DNA of 64,000 nt from Pithys albifrons albifrons (GCF_047495875.1 NC_092462.1:37105523-37169522), one strand, 5' to 3'; shown: positions 13,201 through 25,904, counted from the stretch's first letter. Program-made: numbers and translations. The notes: a model not told the origin generated them from the letters alone.

Positions 13201-16200
13201 ATACCCAAAAAGAAAAAAAAATCCTTTAAGTACTCACGTATGCCTACCTTAGAAACTAATCGAAGCAAAATAAGACAGAGTGTGGTTTTGGGTACTTTGG
13301 GAACACTTAACACTATGGTGCTCTTTCATCTAAATATAGACACCAAGTCAAATTATTTACTGGATAATTTTACGGAGTGATTAAAGAGACACAATGCTTA
13401 CTCAGACAGAATACTCTAGCACACATTTATTCAGATAGGATGTCCTGCTGAGAAAGTCCATTTAAGTTGGAGAGAAATGTTGGTGACAAATTGTAGTGAA
13501 TTTAAAAATACCAAATCAAGTGTGGTGTCCTTAATGAAAATGGATCTTGGTCAGCTGCAATGGGACCATCAAAGGAAATGCAGAAAAATAACTTTGAAAT
13601 GTGACCTCTCTAAAAACAGCTTAACGTGGGAAAATATTCTTAACAATGCTCTTAACTTTCTGATACCTCCATCTGAAGGAATATCTAATTTCGAAAAATC
13701 TGTTTCATTGTGAAAATATTTTTTAATATTTTTATTAATCCTTCTGCTGAATGTCTTTTTCCAGCTACTGATTTTAAAGGGCTTTATGAATTATGGACAT
13801 TTAGGAATTTAGGCACAAAATTAATATCAAGGAAGTAAAGAAATAGAAGTATAAAAATGGAAATAATATGCAGATAAAATGAAGGATTAAACCTGGATAA
13901 TATGCTCATATAGTGAACTAAACCATAATATTGACTTGTTCTTATTTTTTATTACACCTTTTCAGGAATCAAAACATTCGTAAATGTATAACATGATAGA
14001 AATATGTACTTTTAGAATATCTTTAGATACTCTAAAAGAGCTTACTAATTATTTATGGATCATTCTTCCTGTAAAGCTTTTGGCAATGTGAAATTACCAA
14101 GAATAAAATAAACTCTGAAATGGGTCTTTTTTTCTTTTACTACATTTCTTCAATTAGAAAACTCATGTAAAACTGCTAATCAGCAAAGAAAGCAAAGGTA
14201 TTTGAAATATCGTTAGAACAATAATAATGATTCATACTTAGTACTATTAAAAAGTTAGATTGTGTTTTCATACATGTACTAACTTAATTTAAAAAGGGAC
14301 TTAGGGACTTTCTTAGTAAGGAAAATATTCATGGTCATCAGCAATAAAGCAGAAATTAATGTAGTATTTCCTTGATTTTTGTACTTGTTTATTGCTACAT
14401 TTGCTACAAATAATTATGGAAATTTTTTATTGTGTTCATACTGTTTCTGCCTTCACCCTCTCATAATCTTTACCATTATTTTTTTGTTCTGACTTTGCAT
14501 AGAACATTTTGTATTACTAATCTATATATAAAAAAGGGGTTTTTACACTTTGTCATTTCAAACAAGTTCACCTCACAACAGGCATGTAAAAATATGACAG
14601 CTGAAAAGCTCAGTAACAAGGTATTGTTCTATATATCCCATACTACTTAAAGAACAGCTCTGAATGATTTGTGTATCACTGTAAATGATATGTGATTCAA
14701 TAATTAATTCATTAATTATACTAAATAATAATTTATTCCATGGCCCTCCTTCTTTTCAGATATGTTTTCATGTATTAACACCATAAAATGGTAGGAGATT
14801 AAAAGCATGATGCAGGAAAATCAGATTATGAACTCAGTTTAGGAGATGGTTAATATGTAGACCAGTAGAGGTATTAACATATGAAAGGCCCGTGACCCTT
14901 TTTTCATGTAAACTGGACTGGTCTAAAGTAGAAAAGCCAGTCTGACTTGTTTAGTTTACCTCATAGCTTTGCAATTTCTCCCTCTGATTAAAAGATGTGG
15001 CCCACTGATGTGACTTGTGCACAAGAATGTTCTTTCGAAACTCCATACTTTCCTCAAACACCCTTCAAGACCATGAGGTGTGAGCCTCATTGCCAATCCA
15101 AAGGTTCTGTGTTTCAAGATGGCAAACTATGCTGAGACACACCCCTGATTGGAAACTGCTGGCTTGGAGTGCCTGCAATGAGTATGCCCTGAAGCTTGCT
15201 TCTGCAGGGATGGAAAAGAATTTGGGAGTCTCTAGGATGTGTTGTTTCACTTTCAGCTTCCACGTGTAACATACCCCTCTACAGCAGATAGGCTTACAAT
15301 CAGATATTGTCTAGATTTGAAGGTGCAGCCCAGGAGCATAGGAGACAGTGGCTAACAGAAGATTTTTTCCCCCCTGTCATACGAGCTGGGGTTCTGCCTG
15401 ATCAGAGCATCAGTGGCTGTTGGGAAGAGGAAAAGCAGGTCTCTAAACTGACATTACTGGAGGTTACTGGAGCTGCTCTTACAAGTCATTTTACTGAAGC
15501 ATTTCTAGCACAATTACACTTTCCAGCACATGATGTTCCTGGAGTTATATATTAAAATAAAAGTGTCTTAAGTTAGTAATTTCTTATGAAGCTCAGGCAG
15601 CAATGGACTATCAATACTAGCATCAAAAATTGAAGTGAATCTGAGGCAAATATACTGGAAGGAGGAGGAGTGAGAAAGGGATTTCCTCTTTAGGAAAGGG
15701 GATGCAGTAAGTAGTTACCATCTTGGCTGAGGAAAAGGAAAGATCAGAATCCTTCCCCATGACTACTGCATAATTTCTTGAGCACAAAACAGCTCCCTTA
15801 GCTTTTACTTGGTTCTGGTGAACTTTAATGAGATAAGAGTTGTCTTGTGGCTAAACAGATGTGTTAAAAGCTAACTACAAATGGCGTTGTTCTAACCTGT
15901 ATACGTTGTGCTTTGTTCAATTAATGCAGGGGTTGTTGAAAAAAAATCAGTCATTGTTGATAAAGCCATCTAAATTGTCTCTAATTGGATGAGCTTTGAA
16001 AAGAAGGGTCAGATGAATTAGTAATGTCTCTATGAATTTTTGTCAAAATTGGAGCTGCACATGTGTTGATTGAAATGGCTTCCAGGTCTATAGAAAAGTA
16101 TAGTCAGTCCAGAGGCTTTTATGCAGCAATGGCTGATAAGTACTTTTTAGTAATTATATAAAGGAACATAAAATTGGTTTAGATTATAAACAATTTATAC

Positions 16201-17356
16201 AGTATAGCATTCACAATCAGAAACACTGAAGAAAAAATATTTTGTGATTGAAAAGTTACAACCATAACTCCCTCTTCTTTTCCTGTTCAGTCTTTTCACT
16301 TTTCAATCTCAGCACTGACAAATTGGAGGGAAAAAAACTTTGGCAACTGAATTTTTCTTAATAAAGAATTTTTTCCAGTGGTATCTGAGTGCTTACATAC
16401 ACATTTAGGACTAGGAAAGGAAAGGGGAGCTTTGGATATTCTTATTCAGTTTTACAAAATCACAAGTTTTAAAGATTAAAAGACAGTTTCTGACCTTCTG
16501 GGTGGATTGCACGAACACAGGTTAACACTAGTTCAAGTCACATAATTGTGACAAGACAAAAGGATAACAAAAACCACCTTAATATCAGTTTAAGAAAGAC
16601 ATACATAATAATATACCTGGTATTGAGATTTTTGTTCCTAATCTGTAACCATGTACAGTCACCTTGATTTTTCTTTTGGTACATACCCACTTAAAAGATC
16701 AAGAGCAATAGAGAAGTTATTCTCTCCAAGGAAGTTGCAGGTTATTGGATAAGAATGACCTTAATAACAGACCCCTGGAATAGTTCTCTTATAGGTAATG
16801 AAAATGAAAGCTCTACTTAGTAATTCTGGCAGCTGTCAGCTTGCTATTCGCTTTAATACACAGAAGTGACCTGTGTGTATGCAGAGAGTTGATGGGGTTA
16901 AAACAACAGAGAAAAAAATGTTGAAGCTTCAAAAGTATATCAAAATGTATTAACTTCATTGTCAGGCAAAAGCAGGAAATAAAAAAGGTACAGCTCAAAG
17001 TGTAAGTAACACATAGGCTACAAGACTTGTGTGGGAGCATTTAAAGGTATTATATCCAAAACCTTTAGTTAGCTAATGAGATGCAATTAAAGAACCAAAG
17101 CTGGATGACCAACTGAAACAAATTATGTTTCAGTCTCTAGACCATAATTTACTTTTGACTGCCCTCTTTTATCAAGACCCATGAGCTGGACAAACTGTAA
17201 ACTATTGTACCTTTGCTGTATAGTTTCTCTGTTTCTTTTTCATATCTACCACCTATTATATTTAAACACTGAGAAAGGAAAGGTGGAGTTCATTACGCAT
17301 TTGGATTTGGTCTCATTAGTATTGAGTCACTGATTGCAACCCTTTCTGGAAAATAT
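7204..17356. other. 10 kb AT-rich stretch with no recognised gene or element
   Basis: I read this for CR1 ends, LTR ends, SINE heads and coding-like frames and recognised none. Open frames reach 110 codons (8330-8662 plus) and 106 codons (10391-10711 minus). None shows a motif, and they overlap frames on the other strand, as chance frames do. A pyrimidine-rich run lies at about 10740-10830. Low-complexity A or T runs occur at about 9676-9686, 12346-12355 and 13201-13220. Such a stretch could be part of a large intron or a gene desert, and may hold conserved non-coding elements that cannot be seen from one sequence. Confidence 0.5.
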
Positions 17357-19180
17357 AGAATCATAATTTAGGTCAGAAGTAACCTCTAGAGATCATCTAG
17401 TCCAACCACCTGCTCAAAACAAGTTTAATTAGATGAATTTGCTTGGGGGCATGTTGAGTCAAGTCTGGAACACCTCCAAGGACAGGATACCTGTTCCAGT
17501 AGTTAACCAGCTCTCAAGGTAAAATATTTCAACTTGTATCTGATGTCTCTCCTCTTATCGCCATGAACGTCTGAGAAGAGCCTAGCTCCATCTTCCCTAT
17601 ATTTTCATCTCAGGTAGTTGTAGACAGCCATGAGGTTCCCATTGAGTCTTCTCTTTTCCAAGCTGAACAGACCCAGTTTTCTCAGACTGTTATTGAATAT
17701 CCTATTTCCCTGACTGTGGTCCTCAGTTGGACTCACTTCAATGTGTCAATACCACTTTGGTACTGGGAAGCACCAAACTGGATATGCCACACCAAGTGCT
17801 GGCTTGCAAGTGACAACAGTGAGGAAGGATCACTTCCCCAGGATCCTGACTTTCCTATGTTACTCCGAACAGCAACCTTACTACTCTTCAGTGTACTGGC
17901 TGCTCTCCTGATTTTGTGTTGTCTGTAAACCTGACATGCCACTGTCCTGATTGATGAAGACTAGGCAGCACTGGTCCCCATACTGATCCCTGAGAAATCC
18001 AAGTACTTACTGGATACAATCTGAGCTTTGAACCACTAATAATAACTTTTGAGTCTGGCAGTTCAGTTCATTTATCTCCTACTTTATATAGTTATCCAGC
18101 TTATATATCTTTGAATTAGTGATAAACAGGCTATAAGAGGTTGTATCAAAGGATTTGATGAAAATCATAGTATATGGCATTCACTTTCCTCTTCTTGGAC
18201 ACCGTGCCATCCACCTTGTCTTAGAAAGCCATGAAGTTAGGAGGACAAGATTTGCCCCTATTAAAAAATTCTCATTGCTTCTGGTCCTTCTGGGGGGGGG
18301 GGGGGGGTTTCCTTCATAACTTTCCCAAGGCATAAGGCAAGGCTGACCCATGCGTAGGTCCCTGAATACTCCTTCTTGCCCTTTTTGAAGATGGATAAGA
18401 CATTTGTCTTTTTCCAGCCATCAGGAACCTCTGATGATTGCCCTGGTGACAGACAACAGTCTAACAGTGACACAACCAACTTTTTAAACCTCAATGCCAG
18501 AGACTCGCATATGTCCAAGTGCGTAATGTAATTCATAGCTCTTCCTCTACTGTGGATACTACTTCACTCCAACAGATACTGCTTGGAGGACACAGAATGC
18601 CAAAGAACAAGTTTTACCACTGAAAGCTAAGCCAAAGAAGGCAGTGAATATCTCTGCCTTATCACTTGTCATTAGACTTCCTGCCCCAATGAGCAGTGGG
18701 TTCACATTCATCTTACCGTTCCTTTTTATACTGAGGAACTCAGAAAAACCTTCCTGATTACCCTTTATCTCTGTTGGTAGTTTCAAATCCATTTGAGCTT
18801 TAGCTTTTTTCTAAATGTGATCAGTGTCTTCTTATTCCTCCCAAATAGCCTATCCATGTCTCTACCTCCTGTATGCTTCCTTTCTGTGTTTAAGGTTAAG
18901 TCTGGAGCTCCACATTCATCAATGCTAGTCTTCTTCAATGCTGGCTCAGCTTTCTGCAAATCCAAATGTGCTCTTTTCAGTTCCAAGTTTGTAATTCTGT
19001 TCTTAATCTCAGTCACTATTGTTCAGATATTAAACTTCACAGTCTTGTGGTCACTGAAGCCAGGGCTGTCTTTGACCTTTACGTCTTTAAGCAGTTCTTG
19101 TTTGTGAGCAGAAGATGCAATAGAATATCTCTTCTAATCTCTTCATCAATCACTCACCTTTTCTCTATTGTGTGGATATA
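17357..19180 (-). mobile_element. old CR1 LINE with endonuclease/RT remains
   Basis: The left edge is an AGAATCAT-type CR1 3' terminus, followed by CTAGTCCAACCACC, so the element is on the minus strand. Minus-strand translation gives decayed ORF2 pieces in the right order. Near 18.9-19.0 kb is a piece like the CR1 endonuclease C-terminus (NRITNLELKRAHLDLQK). At 18.6-18.79 kb is the linker before RT (IKGNQEGFSEFLSIKRNGK, later LIGAGSLMTSDKAEIFTAFF). At 18.3-18.5 kb is the start of RT (SSEVPDGWKKTNVLSIFKKG, then a KVME motif). The catalytic FADD-type region is not recognisable. A G16 tract (18292-18307) sits inside the RT coding part. The copy has many stops and frameshifts. It probably belongs to an older CR1 subfamily than the copies at 2.4 and 41.6 kb, judging by its divergence. 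Confidence 0.85.
18292..18307. repeat. G16 homopolymer inside CR1
   Basis: Sixteen consecutive G lie inside the decayed RT region. Such a run is prone to length errors and can form G-quadruplex structures. The exact length should not be trusted. Confidence 0.8.
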
Positions 19181-19480
19181 AGGTTTGGGCTAAGCTGGTC
19201 CTGATGTATCATAACAAGTCTTGTACTCACCAATGACCAGATCACCCAACACACCTGGACCTGCAGCTCTGCAGGTGGAACAGGAAGCCAGGTGCTTCCA
19301 GCCTGCCCTGCACCGACAGCTCCCATATAACTGCAGGATGGACACCAGAGCACAGAGGAGCTGCAGCATGTACTGGCAGTACTACCTGTGCCTTGCCTGT
19401 GCTCTAACCACACTCATGGATGTTCCTAGGAACTATTCTAGTTCTGCTCTTACCTTTTAGGGGTCAGGTATTCAAGCTGA
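19181..19480. other. G+C-richer patch at the 5' edge of the CR1
   Basis: About 300 bases with higher G+C (notably 19240-19420), joined to the 5' side of the minus-strand CR1. It may be more of the same element (5' endonuclease/ORF1 region) or a separate insertion. I could not match it to a CR1 peptide in any frame with confidence. Confidence 0.4.
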
Positions 19481-21575
19481 ACAGAATTTTTGGGTATTTT
19501 CAATTTCATTAATTACTATAATGACATTTTAATGTGTTTAGTGTTATTCTCACCTCTTATGTAACCTAATATCTTCTTTGCTTTCTGACTGTGGTGCACT
19601 GAAGTATATGTTTTCACAATGTGTCCACAATTACACTTGCAAATAAATAGTTTCAGCTCACTTTGAAAGTTGTGATTATGTATAAAACTGCTGTTAAAAT
19701 TTTTCCTTGGTAAGACTGGCTTCAGCAATTGTGCTGCAGATTTTATCAACTAATTTTGTCTTCCTTTTCTCAGGTTACTTGAAATGTACTCTGTAAAATA
19801 CATGCTAAAATTACATGTATGAGGGTGCATGCTATATACAGAAAATGGAATTTCATCCTCATGGGTGTGTTTGTTATTGTGTTTATTAGTATGCTGATTG
19901 TTTAGAAGTGGAAATAAAGAAAGAAGTGTGACAGGCAGAAGGTAAACTGGCCAACAAAAATTAATACATTGCTTCATGGCTGAGTATCCTGCTCCTAATC
20001 CTTTTTTCTATTGTGTATGAATAATACTTTTTTATTAATAGAGAAACATACAAAAAGTACTGCAAACTGTTAAAATAATGCAACTGAAAAACATAAAAAG
20101 TGAATAAATAACATAAGGAGTTATCTAAAAAATATAAAATATATACTGTGCCCTCTATTGGTTTTCTCCTCTCCCTCTTTCCCTTCAGAACATACAAAAC
20201 TTCCAGAACCTGGCAATTTCACATCAGTGTGCTCTAATTTTTGTGCATTACTTCATTCCTTCTATTATTTTTAATCCTTTGCTTCACTCTAGTCAGTTTT
20301 CTCTCATGTTGACTGCCTCTTTGTAGTGCTTTATATTTAAGTAATACTTCCATGTTTTCAAATGCTGCCATGATGTACTTTCATTCAATAAATTCATGTG
20401 CTCAGTGAAGAACTGTGTGATTTTCAAACTAGGTTGAAAGACATAATTGTTTCTATTTATTGAATAATAGTAAAAATGGTAAAGGTTGTATGAAAAATGG
20501 GTAAGAGATTTAAAGGTGAAGAGAACTCTGAAACTTAGAAAAGAAACTGGGAAATGTTATGGGACATCAAAGCCAAGTGGTTTAGAATACATACTTTATG
20601 TACAATGGTGTTTCCTGTCCTAGAGGGATAATCAGCTGTGACATAGTTGTGACTAGTTTTGGACTAGATCTAAACTGGGATTTGCCTGGACTGTTATTCC
20701 AATAAGCAGCACTGATAGATGAAGAATGTGTTGGTAATTAAATGTTAGACATTGATCATCTTCAGAGTTTGCAATAAAAATTATCTGATGTGGTAAAAAT
20801 AATCTGTGCAAATGTATCAATGTTGGACACTCAATGAAAAGATTGAGTGACTAAGCAGACATAATGAATATAATAGATGCTGGTTTGTTCCATTGTATGC
20901 AGGCTGACATCTGGTGTGAAATTCATTGGAGTGTTTTTCAGTTAGTAGTCTATTAACCCTTTGGAATATGAATTGATTTTCCTTTGGGAAAAAAAAATTA
21001 AGAGGTCTTTGAGTAAATGTGAGAAAGTAAGTGTAGAGCTCGTTGGGATCAGCTGTAGCTACTCTAGGCAGATATTTAACTTCTGCGTTTTATTGACCTT
21101 GGAGATAATTTACATGACTTTTTGTTCCATCAACAGGCTAATCCCTGATTGATTCTTTTAGAAAATAAAGTTTTGCATCTCCCTTTTCTGCAAACATACA
21201 TATATACTGAAAAATAGTAAGTGTTAGATATCAAATAAGGGAGGTTAGGGTAAAAGTTACACTTGAGAAAGGGAAAATCACGATGTCTTACATTTTGGTT
21301 AAGTTCCGGTGAAGTCTCCTAAATATTTTGCCATTGTGAATATTGAACAGCCATTTCAGTGAAAACAACATTTTCAGTTACTTCTACCTTCCTTAGCTTT
21401 TAACTTCTGACCACATCAGCAACTGTATCTTCTTTTTCGGTAGTCAGGTTAAATGAATAGCTACTCAAAGTATAGCCTGAATTAATCTCTGATATAACTC
21501 TGCTGACTTTCAAGTACCTTCTTTGCCTACTATATATGTGGAAGAAGTATGTCTCATGTAGGGTTTACATATGAC
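19481..21575. other. AT-rich unique DNA, no gene seen
   Basis: No recognised element. Open frames are short (77, 75 and 78 codons minus at about 19.5-20.2 kb) and low-complexity. Confidence 0.55.
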
Positions 21576-21582
21576 ATATAGG

Positions 21583-21852
21583 CCAGATCTCAGAAGCTAA
21601 GCAAGGTCAGGCCTGGTTAGTACTTGGATGGGAGACCTCCTGACAATACTGGAGGCTGTAGGTTCTAGTCCTGAGGACTTCACTGTCACTCTCCAAGCTC
21701 TCTCGGCCGTGGCAGATGAACCTTAGGAGTTAAGGGGTGGGGCCAGTTCTGCGCACACTGTGCCTCACCTAAAAAATCCACTGCGCAGGCTGGAAGGGCA
21801 CACCCATGTGGGGACAGCCCTTCGCAAATCTTCGTTCGCAGAGCCTGGCCAT
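21583..21852 (+). mobile_element. 5S rRNA-derived SINE, copy A (5'-truncated)
   Basis: The head (21583-21662) follows vertebrate 5S rRNA from its middle onward: AGATCTCAGAAGCTAAGC, then GGCCTGGTTAGTACTTGG, ATGGGAGACC and GCTGTAGG. This includes the Pol III internal control region (A box, intermediate element, C box). The body continues with modules shared by all three copies here: CTCGGCCGTGGCAGATGAAC, GGGGCCAGTTCTGCGCAC and CCACTGCGCAGGCTGGAAGG. The tail is a short CATATA stretch, a decayed form of the CATA repeat seen in the other copies. A possible 7-bp target duplication, ATATAGG, lies at 21576-21582 and 21853-21859, but it is low in complexity. The first third of 5S is missing. SINEs with 5S heads are known in other vertebrates (SINE3 class). 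I do not recall the exact name of this family. Confidence 0.88.
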
Positions 21853-21859
21853 ATATAGG

Positions 21860-23907
21860 CACATGTATTTTATAAAACAGAAACTGGCATAGTTATATAA
21901 TAGTGGGACAAAAAGGCACAAATGTCACGACTATATGGAAAATATGTACAATTATATCATCTCTCTATTGCATTTTTTTATTGCAAGTGTCCTATCTGAC
22001 CATAGTTTGTTAAAGTATGGCAATTCATTTGCAGTCATTTACTCTATAATTTTCAGGGTAGTTTTCAGACTTACCATAATACTTCTACAATACTTATGTG
22101 TATTGGTTTTGGTTTTGTTTTTTTTTTTTTTTTTAAAGGCAAATTTTTAAAAAGCTGTAATGGAGAGTGAAGGATGAAATTTAACTAGTCTAAGTCAAAA
22201 ATATTAGCAAGAACATCAGCACCAAGGGAGCCATTTTTTTTTGCAAAATATATATTCTGTTTTCTTTTTAAGAAATGGGAATTCTGAAGAAAGAATTGAT
22301 GTTTTCTTGAGAAAAATAAGTAGGAAAAAAATAAAGAGCTTTATAAGGAGAACAGCCATGGTGAAAAAAATACAGTTTTTTTGTAAAAGAATTATAGGTG
22401 CCTGGCACTCTAAAGATTACACTAAAGCAAAAATGCAAATCAGTACATATTGCTATTCAAATGTGAGGTGGAGGGAAGATTTATATTTTCAGAAATGTAT
22501 TTTTAGATCTCACATAATTTTAATAAATGAAAAATAGTTTTTTCAAATTGAAATCAATGTCACATATTTATACCTGGGGAAAACTGTAAAAAGCCAAGTT
22601 TATCTAATTCTTTTAGAATAATCAATTTTAAAACAATAATAGTGTACATTAGTCTTAAGTCTGTGTTATGCATACTAGTGTTGTGGGTAAAGTAATTCTA
22701 CAGATAGGAATAGACTGTAAGTACTACATTAATGTCAAATTGAAAACCTTCTGGCAAACGGTTCCTTTACTTGCCACTATAATTAAGATGGAAAAGAGTG
22801 GGAAGAACATCTACAAAAAAGAAATTAGTATCCTTTTTAACAACTAGTATTCCTCTTTTAGGCCTTTTTCTTCCTCCAAATGGGAGTTGTCTTAATGTCT
22901 TATGATATTGAAGAATCATAACATTAATATAATGTAATTCTTGGACCTATTGGGGGTGGGCAGATTTTTGTAGTCTTGAATAACTTCAGTAGAAAGGATT
23001 GAATGTGTTACTGTCTATTAGAGGGTAGTGTAGTTAGGGAAGCTTCCAGCAGCAGGGAGCTTTGGCAGTCAGTAAGAGGAGGTGGGAATGAAACCCCACT
23101 AAGTACTTTAACCCCCGAGCAACAGAGAAAGAGTGAGAATTGGAACCTTCTCCTCCGTGTTTTAAAAGAAATGAGCATTTTTGAGAAATGTGTTGACTTA
23201 AACCAGACAGGGTAAACTCTAGTTTCAGTGATTTATGAAATAGACTGCTCCCTTGATGGCAGAGGTTAAAGGTTACTGCTTTTCCATATGTTCAGAGCTA
23301 CTGGGAAACTGAATATGTTTTTGATCTTATTTGTGTGGTATTTATTTATATTTCTGCTATGTTATCTGATTTCATTTGTGTGTTCTTTCTTTTGTGTAAC
23401 CAATAGCAATCATATCAAATTGATGCACACTAACTTTGTAGAGGAGAATGTGGTTTGAAAGAATTAATTTCCTTTAAAAGATTATCATAAAATACACTCT
23501 ATCTTGTCTCATATTTCAAACTATTTCAAAACCAAGACAGGGCAGAATACAAGTGATGAATTTTCTGCTGATTGTACTGAGGTAGAGAAAGTAATAAAAA
23601 TTGAGAAGAGTGATTGCATCTATAAGCCTGAGAGGGGAAATTTTAAAAATTGTGCCGTATTTGAGTCATGAGTATATAAAAATTACATTACTATGAGTCA
23701 AACATTTTTTAAAAATACAGACCTTTAAAGCAGTCAGAATCACTGTATATTGCTGTCTTCATGATAACATTTTTTTTGAATAATTGTGTGTGGTTCAGAA
23801 CATCTCTACAGATTTTTCTGGTCTAAATGATAGGACATGATTATATCTCTGTCATAAGTATCTTATTCCAGAATCTAATCATTCTTATAATAATTACTTG
23901 CTTAATT
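21860..23907. other. AT-rich unique DNA, no gene seen
   Basis: Holds a T17 tract (about 22118-22134) and several A-rich patches. A 98-codon frame (22241-22537 plus) is lysine/arginine-rich because the DNA is A-rich. I see no motif in it. Confidence 0.5.
22118..22134. repeat. T17 tract
   Basis: About seventeen T preceded by T/G-rich sequence. It is a homopolymer with no recognised retrocopy beside it. Confidence 0.7.
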
Positions 23908-24165
23908 TCATAGAATTATGAATATCTTCAATTGGAAGGGACCCTAAGGATTATCAAGTCCAACTCCCTCCTCTCACAGGACCATCTAAAAAATTGTAGG
24001 ACTAAAAGCAACATCCTTGAACTCTGATAGGCTTAGTGTCATGACCATTTCCCTGGGGAGCCTATTCCAGTGACCAATCATCTTCTCAGGGAAGATCCTT
24101 TTCCTGTATCCAGTCTGAACTTTCTGTAACACAGCTCCATATCATTTTCATCTAATTTTTTTGCA
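23908..24165 (-). mobile_element. CR1 LINE 3' end fragment
   Basis: The left edge TCATAGAATTATGAA is the CR1 3' terminus in reverse. It is followed by the hallmark segments TTGGAAGGGACCCTAAGG and CAAGTCCAACTCCC, then the segment around CCTGGGGAGCCTATTCCAGT. Only about 260 bases of 3' UTR remain. There is no coding part. Confidence 0.88.
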
Positions 24166-25502
24166 ATTTAACATCCAGCCATTGTTTCCTGTTTCCTATA
24201 CTTACTTGAAAGAAGTTGTGCTCCTCCGCTGTTGTTGTTTGGTTGTTTTGTTGTTTTTCCTGTAAATTACTGCAAAAAGCTTCAAAGATATTCTATACAA
24301 CAGTGAATGCCAAAGACCCAGTTTTATCAGTATCTCTATAGTAAAATGCCTTCACTCAGGTGCAATAGGCAAAAACAGTCCTGTGACATGGAATATTCTT
24401 CTCTTGAATTGCCAAACTTTTATTGCCAAGGTTGACATGAGACAGATATTAACCATAGTTATGTTGTGAATAACTGATTATGTTTTTATCAATGTTCTTT
24501 TAAGAAAATGCAGCCATTTTTTGAGAACATAGTCAAATTCAGCTGAGCGTTCTCCTCAAGCTGTGAAAAATGTTTCTTAAAAGCATTCCTGCTCTGTGAA
24601 AGACAGTAGAGCAGCACTACATAGGTGATTCTTTTTCAAATAACCAAATACTACTATATTATACTAAAAGAATTTTTATTTTGATCCCAAGACTTGTATA
24701 CATTTGCTTAGCTGTTACACTGATAACTGTATTGTGAAATATGCTTATGTTCTAGAATTTAAACACCACAAGTCTAGGCGGCTGAAAGTTTCTTATCATA
24801 AATGGGTTGCACAGATGGATTTGAACAGAAGTGGAGACCGTAAATATTTTACCAGGTTTGGTTTAGTGTTGTCTCTCTTTCCATTCCTAAGTGTGCTGTG
24901 GGAAAAAGAGGCTACAGCAGCTCAGGAGTGGTACAGTCTCCAGACTACTCATTACCTTAGAAAACATCCTAATGGAAGGACAGAATTCATTGCATTGATA
25001 ACTTCTATCTATCCTCCAACACACTGTCAGAGTGATGTCTGTTGCATATCTAGGTCCCTGAGAATAAAACTGTTGATGCACATAAATGATAACATTTACA
25101 GAGATGAAAATGATAAACACAGAGTTCACAAAGGAATCGCGATTTTCTTCTATATTATGTGCAAATAAAAATCTCACCTTTTTTTTCAGAATGGAGCATT
25201 AGCAGAGCCCCACTAGAAGGGGATTCAACCTTCATGACTTAATACAGCAACCTAGTAAGGAGGCAAACTGATGAGCTGGAGAATGGATATGATATTGTCT
25301 CTGTCTGCTATATTTGTGGGATAATACTGAAAGACAATACAAAACCGCAGTCAACATTTGGTTAAGAGGAGGTGAAAAATATTATTATGCAGAAAATATT
25401 TAAATTACTACACAAACCAGTTTTTTTAGCTAAGTGTGCTCTAACTCTCAGGTAGATTTAGGAAGAGATAAGTTTACATTTAGTTATAGAATCTATGCTG
25501 CT
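24166..25502. other. unique DNA with the window's longest open frame
   Basis: Contains the longest frame in unique sequence, 24704-25168 plus (154 codons). It starts MLSCYTDNC and ends FFYIMCK. I see no domain, signal peptide or repeat pattern, and a 96-codon antisense frame (24887-25177) overlaps it. There is no CpG-rich promoter nearby. I regard it as probably chance. Also present is a T/G-rich patch at about 24229-24258. Confidence 0.4.
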
Positions 25503-25748
25503 TCTTGGATGGGAGACCTCCTGGGAAATGCCTGGTGCTGTAGGTTCTAGTCCTGAGGACTTCACTGGCACCATCCAAGCTCGCTCGGCCGTGGCAGATG
25601 AACCTCAGGACTTAAACGATGGGGCCAGTTCTGCGCACGCTGAGCCTCACCTAAAATCCACTGCGCAGGCTGGAAGGGCACACCCACATGGGGACAGCCC
25701 TTCCCAAATCTGCGTTCGCGAAGTTTGGCCATACATATACATACATAC
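25503..25748 (+). mobile_element. 5S rRNA-derived SINE, copy B (5'-truncated)
   Basis: It begins in the last third of 5S rRNA (CTTGGATGGGAGACCTCC, then GGTGCTGTAGG, 25503-25544). It then carries the same body as copies A and C: CTCGGCCGTGGCAGATGAAC, GGGGCCAGTTCTGCGCAC and CCACTGCGCAGGCTGGAAGG. It ends with the clearest tail of the three, GTTTGGCC followed by about 19 bases of CATA-type repeat (25730-25748). It is more severely 5'-truncated than copy A. By rough hand alignment A and B differ at about a tenth of shared positions, so they are separate, fairly old insertions rather than a recent segmental duplication. I see no clear target duplication. Confidence 0.88.
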
Positions 25749-25904
25749 AGGAAAACGGTATATTTCGAAGGTTCCATGTCTTGCTCCCATAAAATAATAT
25801 TGAAACTATTTCCAGCTACCTGTTGCATTATCACATCCATGGATATCCTTTTGCAAGCTGGGCTAGGGCTGCATTGCCAAAGACTGTGAAAACCAGATAG
25901 AACC

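Noticed and set aside
21583..21662. 5S rRNA gene
   Set aside because: Only the later two-thirds of 5S are present, with substitutions, and the sequence runs into a SINE body instead of a terminator.
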